Below are positions 7,994-14,970 of a stretch of DNA of 27,171 nt, piece by piece. The notes under the pieces were generated by a model that worked only from the letters and a program-made list of their open reading frames with translations, had not been told where the DNA came from and ran no database searches. Position numbers and translations under genes: made by a program. How positions within the stretch are numbered: the stretch's first letter is position 1; every line of letters begins with the position of its first letter. The stretch covers positions 1-27,171 of the forward strand of contig CAYXFZ010000028.1 of NCBI GenBank assembly GCA_964464385.1, given 5' to 3'. The DNA is from CAYXFZ01 sp964464385 (lineage in GTDB: Bacteria > Planctomycetota > UBA1135).

Positions 7994-9864
7994 AGGTAGG
8001 TCAGCCAAGCGGCCACCCAGGCCATCCCGGTTTGCCAAACCAAGGCCAGGGCAGCCCAGCGCCAACTGCCCGTTTCTCGGGCGATGGCCACGAGGGTGCT
8101 GACGCATTGCAGAGCAAAGACAAAGAACACCATGAGGGCAAGGGCCGAAGCAAAGTGCAGCGGGACTCGGCCCGTGAGGGGGTGGGGCGTGGTCAGCGAT
8201 TGCCGTAGGCCCCGGTAGTTTCCTTCAGCCGTGCTTGGCTCGGCATAGACTTGGGCCAAGGTGGAGACCAAGACTTCGCGCGCGGCAAAGGAGCCCACGA
8301 GGCCGATGCCAATGCGCCAATCCCAGTCCATCGGGGCGAGGGCCGGCTCGATGGCGCGGCCAAAATCGGCGGCATAACTCCCCTCGATTTGCGCTTGCAT
8401 GGCTTGCGCGGGCGAGGCCTCTGGGGATGACTCCACTTCTGGGAAGTGCAGCAGCGCCCAAATCAGGATGGAGGCCGCCAGGATGATGGTGCCAGCGCGG
8501 CGCAGAAACATCAGGACACGGCGCCAAACTTGCTTGAGCACGCTGGCCAAGGAAGGGATGCGATACGGAGGAAGTTCCAGATAGAAGGGCAGGGCCGCTC
8601 CACGCCGAAGGCCACGATGTAGAACCGCGGCCGACAACAGAGCCCCGACTACGCCCAGCACATACAGCCCCATCAGGGTTAGTCCTTGCAGGGTGATGGG
8701 TCCAGCCACAGCCGTCGCGGGAATGATGGCGCCAATGAGGAGGGCATACACCGGCAGGCGGGCCGAGCATGTCATGAAGGGGGCGACCAGGATGGTGATG
8801 AGCCGCTGTTTGCGGGAAGGGATGGCGCGGGTCGCCAAAATACCGGGCACGGCGCAAGCAAAGGAGGAGAGCAGGGCCATGAAGCAGCGCCCTTCCAGTC
8901 CGACCCAGCCCATGATGCGATCCATGACGAATGCCGCGCGCGCCATGTAGCCGCAGGCCTCGAAAAAGAAAATCAAAGCGAAAAGAAGAGCAATTTGGGG
9001 AAGAAAAACCAAAACGGCGCCCACCCCGCGAATGATTCCATCCGTCAAGAGGGAAGTCAGCGCACCTGGCGGCAGTTGCGCCGCCACGCTGTCCGCCGCC
9101 AACCCGCACCAGCCGTCCAAAAGGTCCATGGCGGGTGCCGCCCAAGAAAAAATGGCCTGGAAAAATGCCGTGACGAAAGCGAGGAAAACCAAACCGCCCC
9201 AAAGCGGGTGCAAGAGAATCGCATCCAACCCCTTGGTGAGTCGGTTTTCTCCCAAGCTTGCGCGGGTTGCCTCCTTGAGAACCAGGTCTGCCCAAGAGAA
9301 GCGGGCCTCGGTTCCGGCGCCAGGAAGATTTTCAGCGCGCGGCCAGTCTTGAGGCGTCGCCAACAAGGCCAGCACATCATCTAGGCCAATTCCGCGGTTG
9401 CCGACGATGCCCACGACCGGAATGTTCAGAGTTTTTTTGAGGGCAAAGAGGTCCAGCTCGCCGCCGCGCGCCTTGAGTTCGTCCACCATGGTGAGCACCA
9501 GAAAAGTTGGCAATCCTTCCTGAAGAACTTCGGCGATGAAGGGCAGCGACCGCTCCAGGGTTGTGGCGTCGGCAACAAGGACTACACCGTCCGGTTGGGG
9601 AGTTCCTGGCAAATTGCCACGAAGAAGGCCGACCGCCAGCCGCTCGTCTTCGGCCATAGGGTGGAGGGAATAGGTGCCAGGGAGGTCGCAAAGGAGCACT
9701 TCTCCTTCAGGCGCCCGGGCCAAGCCTTCGCGGCGATCCACGGTGACGCCGGGATAGTTGCCCGTCTTGCCCCGCAGGCCGGTCAGGGCATTAAACAAGG
9801 TCGTTTTGCCAGCATTGGGACTGCCAAGCAAGGCGATTCGGGCTAGTGGGCTGCTTGGGGTCAA
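7981..9864 (-). CDS. feoB: Ferrous iron transporter FeoB
   Basis: FeoB is a membrane Fe(II) importer with an N-terminal G domain. From TTG 9864 it has 627 residues, shorter than the usual 700-780. The G1 motif GSPNAGKTT is at 14-22, followed by the NYPGVTVD switch region and G3 DLPGTYS at 60-66. At the G4 position it has TMVD (125-128) instead of NxxD. The membrane part includes the Gate-domain segments CGYMARAAFVMDRIM and FMTCSARLPVYALLIGAIIP. The frame is open to TTG 9903, but TTG 9864 overlaps the feoA stop as TTGA, which indicates coupling. It stops with TAG in a duplicated 27-bp unit. It converges on gyrB across 63 bp. Confidence 0.93.
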   Translation of the reverse strand: MTPSSPLARIALLGSPNAGKTTLFNALTGLRGKTGNYPGVTVDRREGLARAPEGEVLLCDLPGTYSLHPMAEDERLAVGLLRGNLPGTPQPDGVVLVADATTLERSLPFIAEVLQEGLPTFLVLTMVDELKARGGELDLFALKKTLNIPVVGIVGNRGIGLDDVLALLATPQDWPRAENLPGAGTEARFSWADLVLKEATRASLGENRLTKGLDAILLHPLWGGLVFLAFVTAFFQAIFSWAAPAMDLLDGWCGLAADSVAAQLPPGALTSLLTDGIIRGVGAVLVFLPQIALLFALIFFFEACGYMARAAFVMDRIMGWVGLEGRCFMALLSSFACAVPGILATRAIPSRKQRLITILVAPFMTCSARLPVYALLIGAIIPATAVAGPITLQGLTLMGLYVLGVVGALLSAAVLHRGLRRGAALPFYLELPPYRIPSLASVLKQVWRRVLMFLRRAGTIILAASILIWALLHFPEVESSPEASPAQAMQAQIEGSYAADFGRAIEPALAPMDWDWRIGIGLVGSFAAREVLVSTLAQVYAEPSTAEGNYRGLRQSLTTPHPLTGRVPLHFASALALMVFFVFALQCVSTLVAIARETGSWRWAALALVWQTGMAWVAAWLTYLILV

Positions 9865-10115
9865 TTGAGAAGGACGCGACCCGCCTCGGAGGGGCGCAAG
9901 CAAAGTTGGTAGCCGCGCAAGGAATAGACGGCTGGCCCCCCGAAAGGCGCTCGCCGCAGCATTTCCACGGTGGTGCCGGGCGTGAGGCCCAGTTCACGAA
10001 GGCGATCGGCGACCGGCCCCGAGCCCTCAACCGCTTGCACCTCGCCGCTTTGGCCCGGCGCCAAACTGGCCAAGTTGGGCCCGTTTCCTTCCGGCTTGTT
10101 GCGACTGTGTTTCAT
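9861..10115 (-). CDS. feoA: FeoA domain protein
   Basis: This is an 84-residue SH3-like cytosolic protein that assists FeoB in ferrous iron uptake. It contains LASLAPGQSGEVQAVEG, then DRLRELGLTPGTTVEMLRRAPFGG and a final strand YSLRGYQLCLRPSEAGRVLL. This is the full FeoA domain (xRLxELGLxPGxxV). The ATG at 10113-10115 is chosen because upstream codons of the same frame give a Gly/Pro-rich peptide foreign to FeoA. The TGA overlaps the feoB start by two bases, so feoA-feoB is a translationally coupled operon. A TAGAAT hexamer lies 10 nt before the start. No Fur box is evident by eye in the 72-bp gap shared with rpiA. Confidence 0.85.
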   Translation of the reverse strand: MKHSRNKPEGNGPNLASLAPGQSGEVQAVEGSGPVADRLRELGLTPGTTVEMLRRAPFGGPAVYSLRGYQLCLRPSEAGRVLLN

Positions 10116-10125
10116 CAAGCGGGTG

Positions 10126-10131
10126 ATTCTA
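10126..10131 (-). promoter_or_regulatory. Possible -10 element (TAGAAT) for feoA
   Basis: TAGAAT on the minus strand ends 10 nt before the feoA ATG. It fits the TANNNT pattern seen before other first genes in the window. There is no convincing -35 element. Confidence 0.4.
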
Positions 10132-10174
10132 ACGCCATCTTCGTTCTGGGGAGGGCCAGACAGCTTCCTTCTCG

Positions 10175-10180
10175 TAGGAT
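10175..10180 (+). promoter_or_regulatory. Possible -10 element (TAGGAT) for rpiA
   Basis: TAGGAT ends 7 nt before the rpiA ATG, which would place transcription start at or next to the start codon (leaderless). The AGGA inside it could also act as a Shine-Dalgarno at 8-9 nt, so the two readings compete. Confidence 0.45.
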
Positions 10181-10187
10181 ACGGGCC

Positions 10188-10895
10188 ATGCAAGCCGCCC
10201 TTTCCTCCAAACAAGCAGCAGGCCGCGCCGCCGCCCAAATGGTGGAAGATGGCATGGTCCTGGGCCTTGGCACCGGATCCACCTTTGAGGCATTTTTAGA
10301 GGCCCTGGAGTTACGGATTCGAGCCGAGGGCCTTTCCGTTGTTGGCATTCCCACCAGCGAGCGCACGGCTGGCGCGGCGCGTGCCGCCGGCATTCAGTTG
10401 GCCTCCTTGAATGGGAAAACCGAGCTCGACTTGGTCTTTGACGGGGCCGACGAGGTGGATCGGCAGTTTCGCATGATCAAGGGCGGCGGCGGCGCTCTTC
10501 TGCGCGAGAAAATGGTGGCCTCGGCCGGGAAACGGGTCGTCATCATGATTGGCGAGAACAAACGCGTGGAGCGTTTGGGCACCTCCTTTTTGTTGCCGGT
10601 GGAAGTGTTGCCCTTTGCTCAGGAATGGACGGCGGCGCGCGTGGAGGCCTTCGGCTGCCAAGCGTTTTTCCGGACGATGGAAGATGGCACCTCTTTTGTG
10701 ACCGACAACGGGAATTCCATTTTGGACTGTAAGTTTGAGTCTGGTATTTCTGACCCGGAAGCCCTGCAGTCCTCTCTCTCGCAAACTCCCGGTGTTGCCG
10801 AGGTGGGTTTGTTTCTGGGCCTTTGCGATTGCTTGATCGAGGGCTTGGCCGACGGCGGCGTGCGCGTCGAAGAAAACCCATCTGCGGGCCGATGA
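10188..10895 (+). CDS. rpiA: Ribose-5-phosphate isomerase A
   Basis: This enzyme interconverts ribose 5-phosphate and ribulose 5-phosphate in the pentose phosphate pathway. It has 235 residues, close to the usual 220-235. The phosphate-binding GLGTGST is at residues 26-32, DGADEVD and KGGGGAL follow with the catalytic acids, and GNSILDCKF lies near the C-terminus. The frame is open upstream of ATG 10188, but that region overlaps the divergent feoA gene and does not resemble RpiA. The TGA overlaps the next ATG (ATGA), coupling it to the HD hydrolase gene. Confidence 0.95.
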   Translation: MQAALSSKQAAGRAAAQMVEDGMVLGLGTGSTFEAFLEALELRIRAEGLSVVGIPTSERTAGAARAAGIQLASLNGKTELDLVFDGADEVDRQFRMIKGGGGALLREKMVASAGKRVVIMIGENKRVERLGTSFLLPVEVLPFAQEWTAARVEAFGCQAFFRTMEDGTSFVTDNGNSILDCKFESGISDPEALQSSLSQTPGVAEVGLFLGLCDCLIEGLADGGVRVEENPSAGR

Positions 10896-11494
10896 ATTTG
10901 CAAGCGATGGATTCCCATCTTGCTTTGGGCCCGGCGGCTTTGCGCGAGCGACTGACAAGGGCGGTGCCGGATTCTTGGCCGCCTCTTTCCAAAGCAATCG
11001 CGTTGGCGGAAGAAAAACATGCTGGTCAAACACGCAAGGACGGTAGCGAGTTTGTAACGCACCCCCTGCGGGTGGCCTTGATCTTGCTGGAAGTTGCCGA
11101 AATCAACAGCCCGGATCTCCTTTGCGCGGCCGTGCTTCATGACGTGGTCGAAGACTCCGACCTCAAGGTCGATGATTTACGCAATGACTTTGGCGGCAAA
11201 GTGGCCGATCTTGTGCGCGCCGTCACCCTCTCGCCATTGCGCGAAGGACAAAGCAAAAGCGAGCGCGAGCGCGCCCACTTTGGCGCCCTGAGCTGGGAGC
11301 CCCGCGACGCCCAGATTTTGCGCTCGGCCGATCGCCTGGACAATCTGCGCACGATGGGGGGCTCCTTTCGTCCAGAACGCCGCGAGGAATACATCCGCGA
11401 CACCCGGGAAGGCCTGTTGCCCCTGACCTTGGCCTGCAACACAGCGCTTTACCACGCACTGTCCCACCACCTAAAGGCACCCGAAACAGAATAA
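10892..11494 (+). CDS. RelA/SpoT-type HD hydrolase (small alarmone hydrolase-like)
   Basis: This is a stand-alone 200-residue HD-domain protein related to the N-terminal hydrolase domain of Rel/SpoT and to Mesh1-type small hydrolases. By family it would cleave the 3' pyrophosphate of (p)ppGpp or a related nucleotide. Metal and catalytic residues match: H43 in AEEKHAGQTRKDG, H57 in THPLRVA, H83-D84 and E87-D88 in VLHDVVEDSD, and D147 in SADRLDNLRTM. No synthetase or TGS domain follows. The ATG overlaps the rpiA stop (ATGA). The last codons, encoding PETE and the stop, lie within the dispersed 3'-end repeat, so the C-terminus may have been reshaped by it. The substrate is inferred. Confidence 0.82.
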   Translation: MNLQAMDSHLALGPAALRERLTRAVPDSWPPLSKAIALAEEKHAGQTRKDGSEFVTHPLRVALILLEVAEINSPDLLCAAVLHDVVEDSDLKVDDLRNDFGGKVADLVRAVTLSPLREGQSKSERERAHFGALSWEPRDAQILRSADRLDNLRTMGGSFRPERREEYIRDTREGLLPLTLACNTALYHALSHHLKAPETE

Positions 11495-11514
11495 CAGACA
11501 GAAACACCCCGGTT
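11479..11514 (+). repeat. 3'-end repeat, copy 1 (HD hydrolase gene)
   Basis: This copy contains the shared core CGAAACAGAATAACAGACAG followed by AAACACCCCGG. The TAA at 11492-11494 inside it is the stop codon of the HD gene. It reads in the direction of that gene and is inverted relative to copy 2. Confidence 0.95.
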
Positions 11515-11576
11515 AAACTTGCTGTTGTATTGTTCCGGGTGGAAAGGTGTGCCTGCGCAAATGGGCAGAGAAAAGG

Positions 11577-11613
11577 AACCGGGGGGAAACTGTCTGTTAT
11601 TCTGTTTCGGGTT
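11577..11613 (-). repeat. 3'-end repeat, copy 2 (cutC)
   Basis: On the minus strand this copy starts at the cutC stop codon and shares the core CGAAACAGAATAACAGACAG, followed by a diverged TTTCCCCCCGG. It pairs with copy 1 to make an inverted repeat with 62 bp between the arms. Confidence 0.93.
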
Positions 11614-12269
11614 TATTTAGCGTATTTAGCGGAGTGATATGCCGGGGCGGCGATTTTGGCGTGCAGGGTGGCGATGTTGTGGGGTCGGACTTTGCCAGCG
11701 ACGATGATTTCGATGCGGCCGGCGGCCTGTTGCACGAGGTCGGCAAGGACCTCTACGCCCGCCTCGGCAGTGGTGGCGGCGCCCGAGGTGAGGATGCGTT
11801 TCACCCCCAGATTTACGAGTTGCTCCAGGGCAGCGGGCAGGTCCGGGAGAAGGTCGAAGGCCCGGTGAAACACCCTAGGCACGCCGGGCAGGGCCTCGGC
11901 TAAGAGCTCCAGGGCGGCAATGTCTATTTCAAGTTCTCCCGGCAAGAGGGGGCCAAAGACAAGCGCGTCGGCGCCCCCGGCAACCAAGGACCGGGCTTGG
12001 TCCAAAACCAGCAGCAAGTCCTCTATTGGCACCAGAAAGGGCCCGGGGCGGGGTCGAAGCATGGCCGAAATGGAACCCGGAAACACCTCTCGGGCGTGGC
12101 GCAAGAGATCCAGGTCGGAGGTCAACCCGTCTTCTTCCAGGGAAGAGCAGAGTTCGATTCGGTCCGCCTGAGCGGTAACCGCCGCCGCCACGCCGGCGCG
12201 AGTTTCGACGCACAGTTCGAGGATGGGTTGGTCCGGCAAGGGCAGCACGCTTTTCCAGGTTTGACTCAC
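11613..12269 (-). CDS. cutC: CutC family copper homeostasis protein
   Basis: This TIM-barrel protein of the CutC family is linked to copper tolerance, and its biochemical role is not settled in the literature. It has 218 residues from GTG 12269. Recognisable blocks are LELCVETRAG, ADRIELCSSLEEDGLT, SAMLRPRPGPF, GADALVFGPLLPGELEID, PRVFHRAFDLLPD, VKRILTSGAATTAEAG and GKVRPHNIATL. The short tail YHSAKYAK ends where the repeat begins. The ATG at 12277 is out of frame. GTG 12269 lies 6 nt after a TAGGAT hexamer, consistent with leaderless initiation. The gene converges on the HD hydrolase and is divergent from prfB. Confidence 0.88.
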   Translation of the reverse strand: MSQTWKSVLPLPDQPILELCVETRAGVAAAVTAQADRIELCSSLEEDGLTSDLDLLRHAREVFPGSISAMLRPRPGPFLVPIEDLLLVLDQARSLVAGGADALVFGPLLPGELEIDIAALELLAEALPGVPRVFHRAFDLLPDLPAALEQLVNLGVKRILTSGAATTAEAGVEVLADLVQQAAGRIEIIVAGKVRPHNIATLHAKIAAPAYHSAKYAK

Positions 12270-12275
12270 GTGTCC

Positions 12276-12281
12276 ATCCTA
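12276..12281 (-). promoter_or_regulatory. Possible -10 element (TAGGAT) for cutC
   Basis: TAGGAT on the minus strand ends 6 nt before the cutC GTG. This spacing favours transcription starting at the start codon and supports that GTG as the start. Confidence 0.5.
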
Positions 12282-12334
12282 GAGCGAGGCGGGCCGAAGA
12301 GATAAAGTGAGCTTCCGGACGCTTGCGTCTGCCC

Positions 12335-12344
12335 NNNNNNNNNN
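12335..12344. other. Assembly gap of 10 N
   Basis: Ten Ns interrupt the 5' end of prfB. The true length is unknown, so frame cannot be carried across it. Roughly eight to ten codons of RF2 are missing, judged from the usual distance between start and frameshift site. Confidence 0.99.
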
Positions 12345-13422
12345 CGCGCCTCCGAGATCCGCCGCCGCCTGGAACAAATTCAGGACTCTCTTTGACTACC
12401 TGGGCAAGAAGGAAAGGCGCGCGGAACTAGATGAGCTTATGGCTGCCCCAGAGTTTTGGGACGACCAAGAGGCCGCGCAGGAAACCATTGCCGAGTTGAA
12501 GTTGATGCGTTCGGTTGTAGATCCCGTGGGAGAGGCCTGGGAGACCTTTGAAGAAATTGACACGCTGATTGAACTCGGTGAAGAAGCGGGCGTTGAAGAA
12601 ATCGAAGAGGATCTTGCGGCCGCACTGGATCGCGGCCAAAAGGAAGTGGATGCTCTGGAGTTTCAGGTCATGCTCGGCGGCGAAAATGACCATCGTTCGG
12701 CATTTCTTACCGTGCAGGCTGGTGCCGGCGGCGTGGATGCCGCCGACTTCACGGAGATGTTGGAGCGGATGTATTTGCGGTGGGCCGATCGCCGAAAGTT
12801 TTCCGTTGAGGTCATTTCCCGCGAAGAATCTGACGAGGGCGGACTTCGCTCCAGCACCCTGCATGTGGCGGGTCCCTACGCCTACGGTTGGCTGAAGGCC
12901 GAACGGGGCGTGCATCGTTTGGTCCGCATTTCTCCGTATGACGCCCAAAACCGCCGCCACACTTCTTTTGCAGCGGTCGAAATCATGCCCGAGTTTGATG
13001 CCGACGCTGCCATCGAAGTGGACATGAACGATGTGCGCGTGGACACCTACCGCGCTGGTGGCGCCGGCGGTCAGCACGTCAATAAGACGGATTCCGCCGT
13101 GCGTATGACGCACATGCCCACGGGGATTGTGGTGCAGTGCCAAAACGAGCGCTCGCAGCACAAAAACCGCGCGACCGCCACCGGCATGCTCAAGGCCAAG
13201 CTCTTCGAACTACGCGAACGCGAACGCGACGACGAGCTCCGAAAGATGTACAGCGAAAAGGGCGAGATTGCCTGGGGCTCGCAAATGCGCTCGTACGTCA
13301 TCCACCCCTACCAGATGGTCAAAGACCACCGCACCAACCACGAAACCGGCAACACGAACGCCGTGTTCGACGGCGAAATTGATGACTTCATTGAAGAATA
13401 TCTCCGTTCTCGAAGCTCCTGA
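12345..13422 (+). CDS. prfB: Peptide chain release factor 2 with +1 programmed frameshift (5' end in gap)
   Basis: RF2 terminates translation at UGA and UAA. After the gap, frame zero encodes RASEIRRRLEQIQDSL and meets CTT TGA C at 12390-12396, the classic RF2 autoregulatory site, with an upstream AGGA acting as the internal Shine-Dalgarno. A +1 shift continues as DYLGKKERRAELDEL and on to the stop at 13420-13422. GGAGGQHVNKTDSAVR carries the catalytic GGQ. The stop-recognition tripeptide, normally SPF, reads SPY in RISPYDAQNRRHTSF. The start codon is in or just before the N run. The GTG at 12307 is in the post-shift frame and is not trusted. The gene lies 13 nt upstream of purH. Confidence 0.93.
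12381..12396 (+). promoter_or_regulatory. RF2 programmed frameshift signal
   Basis: CAGGACTCTCTTTGAC contains a Shine-Dalgarno-like AGGA, a 4-nt spacer and the slippery CUU UGA C. In E. coli the same design makes RF2 synthesis depend on slow UGA termination when RF2 is scarce. Confidence 0.9.
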
Positions 13423-13435
13423 CGCTTTCCCCTTC

Positions 13436-14956
13436 ATGCCCCCCGACCGAACCCCCGTCCGCCGCGCACTCTTGAGCGTGTTTTACAAAGACGGCCTGGT
13501 GGAGTTGGGGCAAGCCTTGCACCAACACGGCGCCGAACTTCTTTCCACTGGCGGCACCATGCGCACCTTGGTCGAGGCCGGCCTGCCGGTGACTGAGGTT
13601 GCCGAATACACCGGCTTTCCGGAGATAATGGACGGCCGCGTCAAGACCTTGCATCCCAAAATCCACGGCGGCTTGTTGGCGCGCCGCGACGATGCGGCGC
13701 ACTTAGCCTCTATGGAGGAGCACGGCATTGGCCCTATCGACTTGGTTTGTGTCAACCTCTATCCCTTCGAGGAAACGGTTGCCGCGGGTGGCACTTGGCA
13801 AGAGATCATCGAAAAGATTGATATCGGCGGCCCAAGCATGCTTCGCTCGGCGGCAAAAAATCACGAGTCGGTGGCCGTAGTCTGTGATCCTGCAGATTAC
13901 GCGACGGTTGCGGAGGCCATCGCTGCAGGTGGCACGACCCTGGAGGTTCGCAAGGAATTGGCCGCCAAAGTTTTTGCCCGCACGGGCGAGTATGACACCG
14001 CAATTGGGCGTTGGTTCGGCGAGCAACAAGGCGGTGGTCTTCGCTACGGTGAAAATCCGCACCAATCGGCTGCCTTTCACGCCGACGCTTCGTGCTTCGG
14101 TTTGGGAACAGCCGTGGTTTTGCCTGGCGGCAAAGAACTCTCCTACAATAACTGGTTGGACTTGGATGGTGCGGTTGCTGCGGTGAGTGATCTGCCTGCT
14201 CCTGCCGCCGTTGTGGTCAAGCACACCAACCCCTGTGGTGCCGCCTTGGCTGAAAACACAACCACCGCCCTGGAGCGCGCTTGGGATGGCGACCCGCTGT
14301 CCGCTTTCGGTTCAGTCATTGCCATTCACGGCATCTTCGATCGCGCTTGCGCGGAATACTTGACGAGTCCGGGACACTTCGTTGAAGTGTTGGCCGCTCA
14401 AGACTTTGACAATGAGGCTGTGGAAATTCTTCGCAACGGACCCAAGTGGGGCAAAAATCTCCGCATTGTTCGCTTGGCCGCAATTGGTTCGCCGCGCGAA
14501 CAGCAAGAAGCCCGCCGCGTTTGGGGCGGCACTTTGGTGCAGGGCAGTGACGATCACTCTGGCTTTTCCGCGGAATTCACGGTGGCCGGTAGCGTCGCCA
14601 TTCCCGAGGGTCGCGAGGCCGATTTGCGTTTGGCCCAAACCCTGACCAAGCACCTCAAATCCAACGCTATTTGCTTGGTAAAGGGCGGCCGCTTGGTGGG
14701 CGCAGGCGCCGGCCAAATGAGCCGAGTAGATTCAGCTCAGATCGCTGTTAAAAAAGCGGGCGAACACGCGGTCGGCTCGGTCGCTGGCTCCGACGCCTTT
14801 TTCCCCTTTCCCGATGGGCCTACGGCCCTCGCCGAGGCCGGCATTGTGGCCATTTGCCAGCCCGGCGGCTCGGTCAAAGACGCCGAGGTCACGGCTGCTT
14901 GTGACGAGCGTGGAGTCAGTATGGTGCACACCGGCATCCGCCACTTTCGTCACTAA
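13436..14956 (+). CDS. purH: Bifunctional AICAR transformylase/IMP cyclohydrolase
   Basis: PurH catalyses the last two steps of IMP synthesis. It has 506 residues, a normal length. The N-terminal MGS-like cyclohydrolase domain (about 1-190) has LLSTGGTMRTLVEAGLPV, GFPEIMDGRVKTLHPKIHGG and NLYPFEETVA. The transformylase domain has GLRYGENPHQSAAFH and the catalytic VKHTNPCGAALA, and the protein ends GVSMVHTGIRHFRH, the standard PurH end. ATG 13436 is preferred over the open frame reaching back into prfB because it begins at the MGS domain and follows the prfB stop by 13 nt. No Shine-Dalgarno is visible. Confidence 0.95.
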   Translation: MPPDRTPVRRALLSVFYKDGLVELGQALHQHGAELLSTGGTMRTLVEAGLPVTEVAEYTGFPEIMDGRVKTLHPKIHGGLLARRDDAAHLASMEEHGIGPIDLVCVNLYPFEETVAAGGTWQEIIEKIDIGGPSMLRSAAKNHESVAVVCDPADYATVAEAIAAGGTTLEVRKELAAKVFARTGEYDTAIGRWFGEQQGGGLRYGENPHQSAAFHADASCFGLGTAVVLPGGKELSYNNWLDLDGAVAAVSDLPAPAAVVVKHTNPCGAALAENTTTALERAWDGDPLSAFGSVIAIHGIFDRACAEYLTSPGHFVEVLAAQDFDNEAVEILRNGPKWGKNLRIVRLAAIGSPREQQEARRVWGGTLVQGSDDHSGFSAEFTVAGSVAIPEGREADLRLAQTLTKHLKSNAICLVKGGRLVGAGAGQMSRVDSAQIAVKKAGEHAVGSVAGSDAFFPFPDGPTALAEAGIVAICQPGGSVKDAEVTAACDERGVSMVHTGIRHFRH

Positions 14957-14958
14957 AC

Positions 14959-14964
14959 TAGACT
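14959..14964 (+). promoter_or_regulatory. Possible -10 element (TAGACT) for the PD-(D/E)XK gene
   Basis: TAGACT lies just after the purH stop and ends 6 nt before the ATG at 14971. It suggests a separate, leaderless transcript for the nuclease gene. Confidence 0.42.
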
Positions 14965-14970
14965 CCTAAG

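Noticed and set aside
11479..11514. The 42-bp repeat as an intrinsic terminator or integron attC site
   Set aside because: A single copy has no self-complementary stem or T-tract, and no attC core pair is conserved between copies.
12307..12334. GTG 12307 as the prfB start
   Set aside because: It is in the post-shift frame and separated by an N gap of unknown length; the true RF2 start lies in frame zero before CTT TGA C.
13127..13435. N-terminal extension of purH into prfB
   Set aside because: The extra residues are the out-of-frame translation of prfB; the MGS domain begins at ATG 13436.
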